Below, in pieces: positions 14,583 through 21,584 of a DNA stretch of 44,076 nucleotides. The notes beneath the pieces were generated by a model. That model was not told the origin of the DNA. It did no database searches and saw only the letters and a list, made by a program, of their open reading frames with translations. This DNA comes from a virus. Position 1 is the stretch's first letter, and every line of letters starts with the position of its first letter. Where the stretch lies: positions 1 to 44,076 of IMG/VR virus record IMGVR_UViG_3300035091_000016; one strand, given 5' to 3'. Position numbers and translations under genes: made by a program.

Positions 14583-14753
14583 CTAGTCCAAGTCCTCGTT
14601 GGCGGACCATACGGACTGGACCTTGACCACCTCGGCTTGGCGGTCCTTGGGTTGCTCCTTGGCCCAGTTCATCGCGGCCCGCGAGTCCCGCCCAAACGAG
14701 CGCTTGGGCCGCCCGTTGGGGGTGTCGTAGTACACCCAGTATTCCGGGTCCAT
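14583..14753 (-). CDS. small hypothetical protein, 56 aa
   Basis: A short frame with a good GAGGAGG 7 nt before the ATG at 14753 (another ATG at 14756). The product starts MDPEYWVYYDTPNGRPKR and resembles a small beta-hairpin plus helix with 'SRAAMNWAKEQP' in the helix, then an acidic end. It lies between two terminator hairpins, downstream of the 14808 gene. No family recognised, but codon use fits its neighbours. Confidence 0.6.
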   Translation of the reverse strand: MDPEYWVYYDTPNGRPKRSFGRDSRAAMNWAKEQPKDRQAEVVKVQSVWSANEDLD

Positions 14754-14776
14754 CATGGCCCCTCCTCGGGGGTGAG

Positions 14777-14800
14777 GCCCGCCCCCTCTCGGGGGCGGGC
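14777..14800. terminator. terminator hairpin
   Basis: A perfect 10-bp stem GCCCGCCCCC/GGGGGCGGGC with a TCTC loop, between the leftward 14808 and 14583 genes. Confidence 0.65.
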
Positions 14801-14807
14801 GGTCCGC

Positions 14808-15029
14808 CTAGCGCTCCCAGCCCGAGAGGGTGTTGAGGGCCGCCGCGTTCCGGTTCTGGATGTCCCGGGCCTTGGTGCCCAGGCCCGCCCGGTAGGCGTC
14901 CCCCAGGACCCGCGCCAGGCGGTTCTCCAAGGTGCCCTCGGGCTTGCCCGCGGTGCGCCACGCCTTGTCCAGCTTGGCGACCGAGCGGAGGATCTTGCCA
15001 GCGTTCCGGGTGGAGGTCTTGGCGGCCAT
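14808..15029 (-). CDS. small basic protein, 73 aa
   Basis: A mostly helical, basic protein ('GKILRSVAKLDKAWRTAGK', 'RLARVLGDAYRAG') that might bind nucleic acid. No family recognised. GAGGAG lies 6 nt before the ATG at 15029. Its leader (15030-15068) is almost the same as that of the divergent 15215 gene, so the two are probably expressed alike. Confidence 0.7.
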   Translation of the reverse strand: MAAKTSTRNAGKILRSVAKLDKAWRTAGKPEGTLENRLARVLGDAYRAGLGTKARDIQNRNAAALNTLSGWER

Positions 15030-15068
15030 CTCGTTCTCCTCTGTGTGGTGTTCCTTGCTTGTACCCAT

Positions 15069-15099
15069 ACTATAGCACACCACGGCGGGGGCGTGTCTA
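15069..15099 (-). promoter_or_regulatory. early-type promoter (leftward)
   Basis: TAGACA (15099-15094), 19-bp spacer ending CGTGGTGTGC, TATAGT (15074-15069). It drives the 15029 gene and is divergent to the promoter at 15145. Confidence 0.85.
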
Positions 15100-15144
15100 C
15101 CCTTGGGGGACCGCCGGACCAAAAAAGATTCCTCGGTCTGGGGG

Positions 15145-15175
15145 TTGTGGTGCGGTCCCCGTGGTGTGCTATAGT
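15145..15175 (+). promoter_or_regulatory. early-type promoter (rightward)
   Basis: TTGTGG (15145-15150), 19-bp spacer ending CGTGGTGTGC, TATAGT (15170-15175). The -35 lies between GGGG and CCCC runs that can pair. It drives the 15215 gene with a ~33-nt leader. Confidence 0.85.
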
Positions 15176-15214
15176 TCTCGTATCAGCAAGGCCCGCCACA
15201 CAGAGGAGAACGAG

Positions 15215-16009
15215 ATGACCGCCGCCGGAAAGATCAACGCCAGCAACGTCCAGGCCGGGGACCGCATCGTGGTCCGCATCGAGCGGAATGACGCGGGCCT
15301 CTTCGTGGGCCTCCACGAGAGCCGGACCAAGACCCACGCCGATGACCTCGTGGTCCGCGTGACTGGCAAGACCTTCCGCAACGCCCAGGGTCCTTACGAG
15401 GCCCGCGGTAAGTACGTCATCGAGACCACGGCCGGAGCGTTTGAGGCCGCCCCCATCCAGACCATGATCCTTGCGCCGGAGGACGCGGCGGGCATCAAGC
15501 GGGCACACGCCGAGGCCATCGTTGAGGACGAGGAGTTCTCCCGGGTCCGGGCCGCGATGGCCGAGATTGAGGCCGAGGAGGCCGCTCTCCTGGCCGAGGC
15601 CAAGGACCAGGCGGAGCGCACCGCCGCCCTGGAGGCCCGGGTGGACGAGGCGTTCCCCCCGGCGGTCCACGCGGAGCTGGCGGCCACCCTGGCCGAGGAC
15701 ACCCGCATCACGGAGGCCCAGCACGCCGAGGTGAACGAGCGCCACCGGGCACACCTGGCCTCCCGCTCCACCGCCACCCAGATGGTGGGCCGCCCGCTCC
15801 GGCTGGCCGAGGCCGCCACGCCCGCCGCCGCCTCCCTCGCCACCCTGGCCAGGGTGGCCCAGGGCCTCGGCCGGACCCTCCGCCCCATCCTGGAGGACGG
15901 GGTGCGCCAGGCCCGCGAGATCCCCGAGGGCCGCCGCCGCCACGGCCAGGTGAAGGCCCGCCGGGACGCGCTCCGGCACGCGCGCAAGCTGGAGCTGGCC
16001 AACCTCTGA
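15215..16009 (+). CDS. hypothetical protein with long coiled coil, 264 aa
   Basis: The first ~90 residues are beta-rich ('GDRIVVRIERNDAGLFVG', 'GKYVIETTAGAFE'). The rest is almost all Ala/Glu/Arg-rich helix with likely coiled coil (about 95-200) and a basic C-terminus. GAGGAG precedes the ATG at 15215 by 6 nt. It is expressed alone: a promoter stands before it and a hairpin plus promoter follows. Function unknown; abundance from a strong promoter suggests a structural or host-binding role. Confidence 0.75.
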   Translation: MTAAGKINASNVQAGDRIVVRIERNDAGLFVGLHESRTKTHADDLVVRVTGKTFRNAQGPYEARGKYVIETTAGAFEAAPIQTMILAPEDAAGIKRAHAEAIVEDEEFSRVRAAMAEIEAEEAALLAEAKDQAERTAALEARVDEAFPPAVHAELAATLAEDTRITEAQHAEVNERHRAHLASRSTATQMVGRPLRLAEAATPAAASLATLARVAQGLGRTLRPILEDGVRQAREIPEGRRRHGQVKARRDALRHARKLELANL

Positions 16010-16020
16010 CACCCGCACCC

Positions 16021-16044
16021 GGGCGGGGGTTCCGGCTCCCGCCC
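16021..16044 (+). terminator. terminator whose loop holds the next -35
   Basis: GGGCGGG (16021-16027) pairs with CCCGCCC (16038-16044), 11 nt after the stop of the 15215 gene. The loop contains TTCCGG, the -35 of the next promoter. Confidence 0.6.
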
Positions 16045-16059
16045 GTGGTGTGCTATAGT
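16030..16059 (+). promoter_or_regulatory. early-type promoter
   Basis: TTCCGG (16030-16035), 18-bp spacer ending CGTGGTGTGC, TATAGT (16054-16059), then TCAGGTA. It serves the 16092 gene. Confidence 0.85.
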
Positions 16060-16091
16060 TCAGGTACAGACACCGAGCAAGGGAGAACGAC

Positions 16092-16535
16092 ATGCAGGAT
16101 GCGCGCAACCTGGGCCTCGTGACCGGGGGCACCGACTCCGAGCGGAGTGACACGTACGGGCTGGAGATGGCCCCCGAGGCCCGCCGGGAGGCCCGCCACG
16201 AGGCCGAGACCGCCGAGGTGGCCCAGCTCCGGGCCGACTTCCACGCGGAGCCCTGGAACGCGCCCCGCCGCATCGCCATCCGCCAGCGGTTGGCCCAGCT
16301 TTCCCGCAACCTGTACGAGGACCGCCACGAGACGCGGGAGGAGTACGAGGTGGACCGCCTCCGGGCGCGGTACATGACCACGGACCTCCCGGAGGAAAAG
16401 GAGCGCATCGTGGGCAAGCTGGCGGCCCTGGGCGCGGTGGTCTTCCCCGAGGGCTCCCCCCAGTACACCGAGTACCGGGAAGCGCTCCGCAAGGCCCTCT
16501 CGGACCCCAAGGCGTGGGACTTCCTGGAGGCGTAA
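16092..16535 (+). CDS. hypothetical helical protein, 147 aa
   Basis: A highly charged, mostly helical protein rich in Glu and Arg ('ARREARHEAETAEVAQLRAD'). No family recognised. AAGGGAG lies ~6 nt before the ATG. A promoter before and a terminator after make it a single-gene unit. Confidence 0.7.
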   Translation: MQDARNLGLVTGGTDSERSDTYGLEMAPEARREARHEAETAEVAQLRADFHAEPWNAPRRIAIRQRLAQLSRNLYEDRHETREEYEVDRLRARYMTTDLPEEKERIVGKLAALGAVVFPEGSPQYTEYREALRKALSDPKAWDFLEA

Positions 16536-16543
16536 GGCTCACA

Positions 16544-16571
16544 CCGCGGGGGGGGTTCCGGCCCCCCGCGG
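16544..16571 (+). terminator. terminator whose loop holds the next -35
   Basis: A perfect 10-bp stem CCGCGGGGGG/CCCCCCGCGG, 8 nt after the stop. The 8-nt loop GGTTCCGG contains the -35 of the promoter that follows. Confidence 0.65.
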
Positions 16572-16585
16572 TGGTGTGCTATAGT
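16556..16585 (+). promoter_or_regulatory. early-type promoter
   Basis: TTCCGG (16556-16561), 18-bp spacer ending GTGGTGTGC, TATAGT (16580-16585), then TCAGGTA. It serves the 16614-17401 pair. Confidence 0.85.
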
Positions 16586-16613
16586 TCAGGTACAGACACC
16601 CAAGGAGGGCACC

Positions 16614-17063
16614 GTGAACGGCGAGACCACGCAAGACCTCACCCCCCACTACTCCCCGAGCGAGACCTATCGGTACGTGGTGGGCTACCTGGGCGCGCGC
16701 CGGGGGGACTACATCGGGGGCGGCCCGCTGGCACCCCGGTACACCGCGGAGTACGGCACGGAGGTCCGGGACACCTGGACCGGGGACGTGATGAGCGTTC
16801 ACTGGGCGGCCTCCGCGGAGCTGGCCAGCCTCGTGGCGGAAACCCAGTGCGGGGAGCGGAACGCGGCGGCCACGGCCATCACGTTCCCCTCCAAGCTGGC
16901 CCTGTTCGTGAGCCGCGCCCGCGATGCCGAGACGAACCCCGGGGACATCCTGGAGGACGTGGACCGCATCCTGGAGTGGCACCTCAAGCGCCTCCGGGGC
17001 CTCTCCCAGGAGCCGCTGGACCAGACCCGCCTGTACGTCCAGGCCCCCGAGTTCAACCGGTGA
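16614..17063 (+). CDS. hypothetical protein, 149 aa
   Basis: A soluble mixed alpha/beta protein with a Tyr-rich N-terminal third ('SETYRYVVGYLGARRGDYIG') and a helical C-terminus ('DVDRILEWHLKRLRG'). GTG start at 16614 after AAGGAGG. No family recognised. Its stop overlaps the next start (TGATG). Confidence 0.7.
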   Translation: MNGETTQDLTPHYSPSETYRYVVGYLGARRGDYIGGGPLAPRYTAEYGTEVRDTWTGDVMSVHWAASAELASLVAETQCGERNAAATAITFPSKLALFVSRARDAETNPGDILEDVDRILEWHLKRLRGLSQEPLDQTRLYVQAPEFNR

Positions 17064-17401
17064 TGTGGGTCATGGTGGCGGCCCTCGTGGCCGCCGCCCT
17101 CCTCACTGCCGCGGGCTGGGCCGCGTTCTGGCCCGAGTGGCCGCCCATCGAACCGGGGGCGCACCGAGCCAAGACAGACCCCGTAAACCCCCCAGAACCC
17201 GCGCCCGCCCGGGAGCCCGCCCCTCGGGTGGGGTTCCCGGTCCCCGGGCCGGACGAGTGGATGTGGTCCACGGACGAGGCCAAGCGGAAGCGGCCCAAGC
17301 ATCGTCACGAGGACATCGGGGAAGGCACCCAGCGCCTCCCCTGGCACGAGGTCCCCAGTGGACCCCAACCGCTCTACCCCCCGGCCCCGCCGGTAGACTG
17401 A
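17063..17401 (+). CDS. membrane-anchored proline-rich protein, 112 aa
   Basis: One N-terminal membrane segment (residues ~2-22, 'VMVAALVAAALLTAAGWAAF') is followed by a Pro-rich, probably extended region and a short 'GPDEWMWSTDEAKRK' stretch. ATG at 17063 shares a base with the preceding stop. Function unknown. The Trp-Met-acid run is only loosely like the WMD tag found elsewhere and is not counted with it. Confidence 0.65.
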   Translation: MWVMVAALVAAALLTAAGWAAFWPEWPPIEPGAHRAKTDPVNPPEPAPAREPAPRVGFPVPGPDEWMWSTDEAKRKRPKHRHEDIGEGTQRLPWHEVPSGPQPLYPPAPPVD

Positions 17402-17408
17402 ACCACCG

Positions 17409-17437
17409 CCCGCCCTCGGCTCACCCCCGGGGGCGGG
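17409..17437 (+). terminator. probable terminator
   Basis: CCCGCCC (17409-17415) pairs with GGGCGGG (17431-17437). A second small stem CCGGGG/CCCCGG (17445-17450, 17461-17466) follows, ending at the next -35. Confidence 0.5.
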
Positions 17438-17468
17438 TCCATGTCCGGGGAAAGTTGAGTCCCCGGGG

Positions 17469-17499
17469 TTGACCGTAGGACCGCAAGGTGTGCTATGGT
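17469..17499 (+). promoter_or_regulatory. early-type promoter, best -35 of the family
   Basis: TTGACC (17469-17474), 19-bp spacer ending AAGGTGTGC, TATGGT (17494-17499). The -35 is closer to consensus while the extended element has diverged at its start. Confidence 0.8.
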
Positions 17500-17505
17500 C
17501 TTCAC

Positions 17506-17976
17506 ATGGCAAACACCCCCGCACGGCGGGGACGCCGGAAGGTCACCGAGACCCCGGCCACCGCCGAGACCGCAACCGTCCAGGAGGACACGAACATGAG
17601 CGACATCAACGGCACCCAGGACACCGCCGAGGGCACCGAGGCCGAGGCCGGTACCGCCGAGGCGGGCCACACGTTCAACGTGGGTGACGAGGCCCGCGTG
17701 ATCCGCGGCAAGCTCCGCGGCCAGAACGGCAAGATCCTGGCCTACTCGGCCACGGACAAGACGTACGCCATCTCCCTGGAGTCGGGCACCCTGGCCACCG
17801 TGAACGCGGCCAACCTCAAGGCCCCCGCGGACTCCACGGTCTCCATCTCGGCGCTCGTGGGCATCCTCCACGGGTTCCCGTTCGCGGACTCCGAGGACGC
17901 CGTGAAGCTGGCGGCGGCCCTGGACGCCGTGGCCCCGGGCGTGTCCACCAAGCTGGCCGAGGCTTCCGCCTCCTGA
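17506..17976 (+). CDS. KOW-like domain protein, two possible starts
   Basis: The core 'GDEARVIRGKLRGQNGKILAY' (within ~63-85) resembles a KOW motif, the RNA/protein-binding fold of NusG and ribosomal L24, and is followed by a helical C-terminus. The ATG at 17506 lies 6 nt after the -10, as in the leaderless genes, giving 156 residues. An in-frame ATG at 17596 with CAGGAGGA at good distance would give 126. Both may be used. The extra 30 residues are basic then acidic and look disordered. A role in transcription or translation is possible but not shown. Confidence 0.7.
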   Translation: MANTPARRGRRKVTETPATAETATVQEDTNMSDINGTQDTAEGTEAEAGTAEAGHTFNVGDEARVIRGKLRGQNGKILAYSATDKTYAISLESGTLATVNAANLKAPADSTVSISALVGILHGFPFADSEDAVKLAAALDAVAPGVSTKLAEASAS

Positions 17977-18050
17977 TCATCGGCCCGGCGGAGGCAACGT
18001 CCCCGCAAACAGGGGAGTCCATGCAAGCGGACCCACGCCAGGCGAACGGA

Positions 18051-18076
18051 AAGGCCCTCGGGAAACCAGGGGCCTT
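18051..18076 (+). terminator. rho-independent terminator
   Basis: AAGGCCC (18051-18057) pairs with GGGCCTT (18070-18076), with TT following, 75 nt after the stop at 17976. The 17977-18050 stretch has no gene. Confidence 0.7.
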
Positions 18077-18092
18077 TTCCCGTGCCCGGGGG

Positions 18093-18123
18093 TTGCGGCC
18101 CCCCATCCGTGGTGTGCTATAGT
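18093..18123 (+). promoter_or_regulatory. early-type promoter, leaderless
   Basis: TTGCGG (18093-18098), 19-bp spacer ending CGTGGTGTGC, TATAGT (18118-18123). GGGGG and CCCCC runs flank the -35. ATG follows after 6 nt. Confidence 0.85.
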
Positions 18124-18129
18124 CTAGGT

Positions 18130-19002
18130 ATGAGCGAGAACAAGACCCCCAAGAGCATCCGGGCCGCACGCTGGACCGCCGGAACCGTGATCGGTGGCGG
18201 CCTCCTGGCCTCGGTGGCTGGCAACGTCCAGTCCATCCTCCTGGACACCCCGGAGGGCCAGACCCCCTCCGTGGGTGCGATCATCTCCGCGGTGTGGTGG
18301 CCCGCCCTCCTGTTCGCCATGATCCACCTGGCGCTCACCATCCCGTGGGGGGATGGGGCGTGGCGCTGGGGTCGCTGGATTGGCCCCGGAGTCATCGGTG
18401 GCCTGGCGTTCTACATCTCGTTTTTCCACCTGGCCCACGTCCTCTCGTACTTCGGTTACGACGTGGTGAGCCGGTACGCTGGCCCGCTCACGGTGGACGT
18501 GGCCATGTTCGTGGCCACCATTGCCTGGCACCGCGTGAGCGTGGCCAAGGAGCTGGCCACCCAGGAGGTGGCCACGCTGGCCAGCGCTCCGGCCGTGGCC
18601 ACTGGCCAGCCCGAGGTGGCCACGGAGGAACTGGCCACGGAGCCCGCCGAGGTGGCCACGCTGGCCAGCCTCCGGGAGCCCAGCCTGGCCGAGGACTGGG
18701 CGGACCTGGACACCTCCTGGGACGAGGAGCTGGCCACGATGACCGCCGCCGCCCAGACCGCGCCGGAGCCCACCCAGCCCGCCGAGGAGCCCGCTCCGGC
18801 TCCGGCCGAGGCCCCCGCGGTGGCGCTCACCACGGTCCCCGCCGAGGCCGCCAAGCGCATCCAGGAGATCCTGGACGAGACCCCCAAGGCCACGGGCGTG
18901 GCGATTGCCCAGGCGCTCATGGCGGCGGGCCTGGCCTCCTCGGAGAAGACCGGACGCCGGTACGCGGCGGCGGTCAAGAACAACACCGCCCGGGTGGCCT
19001 AG
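18130..19002 (+). CDS. DUF2637/SpdB-like membrane protein with HTH tail
   Basis: A 290-residue protein. Residues ~15-140 hold four hydrophobic segments in the layout of DUF2637 proteins ('LFAMIHLALTIPW', 'FHLAHVLSYFGYD', 'LTVDVAMFVATIAW'), found in actinobacterial plasmids and integrative elements near FtsK/TraB translocases. A long Ala/Val/Thr/Glu repeat follows, then a C-terminal helix-turn-helix-like end ('GVAIAQALMAAGLASSEKTG'). The mRNA should be leaderless from ATG 18130. Its repeat region carries 13 TGGCCA hexamers. A role with the FtsK-like protein (19599-21527) is inferred. Confidence 0.75.
   Translation: MSENKTPKSIRAARWTAGTVIGGGLLASVAGNVQSILLDTPEGQTPSVGAIISAVWWPALLFAMIHLALTIPWGDGAWRWGRWIGPGVIGGLAFYISFFHLAHVLSYFGYDVVSRYAGPLTVDVAMFVATIAWHRVSVAKELATQEVATLASAPAVATGQPEVATEELATEPAEVATLASLREPSLAEDWADLDTSWDEELATMTAAAQTAPEPTQPAEEPAPAPAEAPAVALTTVPAEAAKRIQEILDETPKATGVAIAQALMAAGLASSEKTGRRYAAAVKNNTARVA
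18498..18737. repeat. TGGCCA cluster in the DUF2637-like gene
   Basis: Thirteen TGGCCA hexamers lie in ~240 bp, encoding repeated Val-Ala-Thr and Leu-Ala. Chance would give about one in 3 kb at this base composition. Confidence 0.7.
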
Positions 19003-19040
19003 GCCACGAGGGGGTACTTTCCCCAGGTCACCACGCTTAG

Positions 19041-19073
19041 ACCGCCCCGCTTGGGTCACCCCGGCGGGGCGGT
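19041..19073 (+). terminator. terminator after the DUF2637-like gene
   Basis: ACCGCCCCGC (19041-19050) pairs perfectly with GCGGGGCGGT (19064-19073), then TT. Confidence 0.7.
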
Positions 19074-19086
19074 TTGGCGTCCGGGG

Positions 19087-19117
19087 TTGCGCTCCCCGGC
19101 CCGTGGTGTGCTATAGT
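19087..19117 (+). promoter_or_regulatory. early-type promoter, leaderless
   Basis: TTGCGC (19087-19092), 19-bp spacer ending CGTGGTGTGC, TATAGT (19112-19117). The -35 is in the loop of a CCGGGG/CCCCGG stem (19081-19099). ATG follows after 6 nt. Confidence 0.85.
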
Positions 19118-19123
19118 ACAGGT

Positions 19124-19522
19124 ATGAGCGAACGAGGCGTTAAGTGCGGCAAGTGCAAGGGCTACCACCCGAACGTCCGGGAGGTGCGGGCCTGCTACCT
19201 GGCCGCCGCCGGACAGACCCCCAGCGCGCCCGCCCAGGTGGCCCAGGAGGCCCTGGCGGTCCCGGCCCCCACGGAGCCCGGGTTCTACACCACGGGGGCG
19301 GCCACGTACCGCCTGGCCCCCACGATGGAGTGGTCCAAGCTCCTGAGTAACGGCCGGTTCGCCACCGGTTGCTCCGCCCCCGTCGCGCCGCGCCGGATGA
19401 CCGTGGACGAGGTGGCCGCCCAGGGCCGCATCCACGTCCGTTGCATCGTCTGTGGGATCACCCTCAAGAACCCCAAGAGCCGCGCCCTCGGCATCGGCCC
19501 GGTCTGCCGCGGGTACGTCTAG
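19124..19522 (+). CDS. zinc-binding protein, DUF6011-like
   Basis: A 132-residue protein with two cysteine sites: an N-terminal 'CGKCKGYHPNVREVRACY' and a C-terminal 'CIVCGITLKNPKSRALGIG' ending PVC. The second has the spacing of DUF6011 proteins (CxxCGxxLxxPxSxxxGIGPxC), common in actinobacterial phages and plasmids. Metal binding is likely; the role is unknown. The mRNA should be leaderless from ATG 19124. It converges with the FtsK-like gene over the terminator at 19531. Confidence 0.78.
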   Translation: MSERGVKCGKCKGYHPNVREVRACYLAAAGQTPSAPAQVAQEALAVPAPTEPGFYTTGAATYRLAPTMEWSKLLSNGRFATGCSAPVAPRRMTVDEVAAQGRIHVRCIVCGITLKNPKSRALGIGPVCRGYV

Positions 19523-19530
19523 GACACGGA

Positions 19531-19558
19531 GGAGCCCTGGCCAGATGGCCAGGGCTCC
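19531..19558. terminator. bidirectional terminator
   Basis: A perfect 12-bp stem GGAGCCCTGGCC/GGCCAGGGCTCC with loop AGAT, between convergent genes. The preceding GACACGGAGGAGCCC also precedes the terminator at 24179. Confidence 0.75.
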
Positions 19559-19776
19559 AGGTGCCCGCGCGACCGCATATCTCGTGGACGTGGCCAGCCT
19601 ACTGGCCAGAGGCCATCCTGGCCATCTGCCAGTCCGTGAGCTGGCCAAGATCAAATAGCCTGGCCTCCGTCCGGCCGTACGCCTGGCCATCGGGCTTGGC
19701 CAGAGGCTCGGGGAACCCCGGGCGCTTGGCCGCCGTCCGCAACCCCTCCAGGGAGATGGCCATCGGTCCATCCTGG
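19538..19776. repeat. TGGCCA cluster at the end of the FtsK-like gene
   Basis: Ten TGGCCA hexamers in ~240 bp span the terminator and the last ~60 codons of the translocase gene. Confidence 0.7.
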
Positions 19777-21527
19777 CCAGGGAGCATGTCCAGCGCGGAG
19801 GCCAGGGTCACGGCCGAGGTGATGGCGGGGCGCTCATCCCCGCCCCCCACCTCGGTCCAGGACTCCCCATCGATGCTCGGGGATGAGGTCTGGGGTCCGA
19901 GGACCGGGCCGGTAGCGGGTGCCGCCCGGAGGCACGCCTCCGCCATCTCCACCTCCGACATCCACGGGACACGGAACACAAAGAACTCATCCCCGCGGGC
20001 AAGGCCCCAGATACCGCGCGGCCCCGTGGGACACGCCACGTAGTCCAGGGTGTCCACCAACATTTTCCAGAGCTTCTTATCCCACTTGGCGATGAGGCGT
20101 CCGCCCTGGAACGACTCCCGAACGTCACCCCCGCCCCCGCCGAACACACCCGCGGACGCGCGCTGGGCGGCGGCCACCATGTGCATCCGCAACTCCCGGC
20201 CCATGAACACGGTTTCCTGGAGCGCGACCACGGCCGGAGAGGTGGTGGGCGGGTCAAGGTCCGCCTCGTCCAGTCCCTCGTCCAGGGCCAGGGCCAGGCC
20301 ATCGGACTTGGACCCCTCGCACCGCTCGATGCAGTCGGCAAGCTGGGCCTTGGCCCGGTTCATGATCCGCCGCCGCTCGGCTTTCCAGTAGCGGTTCAAC
20401 TTCTTGATCTGGGCGTTCAGCTCCTCGGCCACGACGAACACCCGGCGCTGGCGCTCCAGCTCCTCCTCCGGGAGTTCGATCCGGCGGGCGGTCTCCTCGG
20501 CCACGGCCATCCACGCCGCGTGCAAGTCCTCGTCCCGGTGGGCGTACACCACCCGGTCCCGGGAGAGCTTGCCCGCCCAGCGGATGTGAGAGAACCGCTT
20601 GGGGTCCGTGATGATCACGCCATCCCCGCGCTCGATGCGCTGGCGGAGGAACACCCGGACGAGGACGGACTTGCCGGTACCGGCGGCACCCGACATGAGG
20701 ACGTGCGGGGAGTCCTCGGAGAGCGACACCTTGACGAACCGGCCCCCCGGCCCGCGGCCCACAATGATCTCATCCTCCGCACACTTGGCGATGGCGGGGA
20801 GGAGCGAGGCATACGAGACCTCACGCGGGGGCACGGGCGCACCCTTGATGTCCACGAACGGGGCCGCGCCCACCTCGTTCCACTCCCCCACCGGGGACGG
20901 GATGCCGAGGCGCGCGCCGATGTTCTCCGTGATGCGCTTCTTGGTCCCCGCGTCCAGGGTGGAGCCCGCCGGGAGCCAGACCCGCGCCACCTTGGGCACA
21001 TCGTCCTCCGCGGTCTCGGCCCCGCTCCCCCACCCGTGCGGGAGTTCGATCATCCGGCGGGCCTTGCTCTTGACGTAGCTCTGGCCCAGGATGCGCGCCA
21101 GCAACTCCGCCGAGGGGTCGATGAACTCCCGCCGGACACGCCGGGTACGGAGGTACCGGATGGGGTTGTGGAACCGGAGCCCGCGGCGGAGGGCCAGGAG
21201 GAGCCACACGAGGCCCGCCAGCGCGACCGCGGTAAGCCAGGCGACACCGAGCCACCACGGCACCCAGGAGAACGGCGCGGCCAGCTCCAGGAGGAGCGGG
21301 ACCGTGATGGCCGCGTTCCGGCGCGCGACCCTCCGCCACCTGGCCCGGGAGAGCTTGGGGATGGGCTTGTGCCGGTAGTCCTCCGTTGCATCGTGGAGGA
21401 ACGAGGCGTTGTCTCGGGGGGTGAGGATGGGGTACCCGGACACGAGGTAGCGCCACACGGCCAGCGGCCCCTTGGGCGTGTGCCAGGTGTCCGCCCGCGT
21501 GGTCACGATTGCGGTCGCTTTTGCCAT
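19599..21527 (-). CDS. FtsK/TraB-like DNA translocase
   Basis: A 642-residue protein with two membrane segments near residues 73-113, then an FtsK/SpoIIIE-type ATPase: Walker A 'GAAGTGKS' (280-287), 'VIITDPKRFSH', and Walker B 'VFVVAEELN'. The layout (short membrane anchor, single motor) is that of TraB-type translocases that move double-stranded DNA between mycelial cells in Streptomyces plasmids. The final ~150 residues are not a clear gamma domain. The ATG at 21527 is 6 nt after TAGACT, so it may also be leaderless. It is the only leftward gene in this part and shares a divergent control region with 21585. Confidence 0.82.
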   Translation of the reverse strand: MAKATAIVTTRADTWHTPKGPLAVWRYLVSGYPILTPRDNASFLHDATEDYRHKPIPKLSRARWRRVARRNAAITVPLLLELAAPFSWVPWWLGVAWLTAVALAGLVWLLLALRRGLRFHNPIRYLRTRRVRREFIDPSAELLARILGQSYVKSKARRMIELPHGWGSGAETAEDDVPKVARVWLPAGSTLDAGTKKRITENIGARLGIPSPVGEWNEVGAAPFVDIKGAPVPPREVSYASLLPAIAKCAEDEIIVGRGPGGRFVKVSLSEDSPHVLMSGAAGTGKSVLVRVFLRQRIERGDGVIITDPKRFSHIRWAGKLSRDRVVYAHRDEDLHAAWMAVAEETARRIELPEEELERQRRVFVVAEELNAQIKKLNRYWKAERRRIMNRAKAQLADCIERCEGSKSDGLALALDEGLDEADLDPPTTSPAVVALQETVFMGRELRMHMVAAAQRASAGVFGGGGGDVRESFQGGRLIAKWDKKLWKMLVDTLDYVACPTGPRGIWGLARGDEFFVFRVPWMSEVEMAEACLRAAPATGPVLGPQTSSPSIDGESWTEVGGGDERPAITSAVTLASALDMLPGQDGPMAISLEGLRTAAKRPGFPEPLAKPDGQAYGRTEARLFDLGQLTDWQMARMASGQ

Positions 21528-21532
21528 GTGTC

Positions 21533-21577
21533 CAGTCTACCCAACGTCCGACGTTTTCGGGACTCGTGGCATATACT
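21533..21577. promoter_or_regulatory. divergent control region with palindromic operator
   Basis: TAGACT (21538-21533, minus) and TATACT (21572-21577, plus) face away from each other and lie 6 and 7 nt from the flanking start codons. AACGTC-C-GACGTT (21543-21555) is a perfect palindrome between them. Neither -10 has the GTGGTGTGC element. Confidence 0.55.
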
Positions 21578-21584
21578 GGCGCGC

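Noticed and set aside
14753-16510. Long minus-strand open frame across 14.8-16.5 kb
   Set aside because: It crosses three promoters and two real genes in other frames; composition is low-complexity Gly/Arg/Leu.
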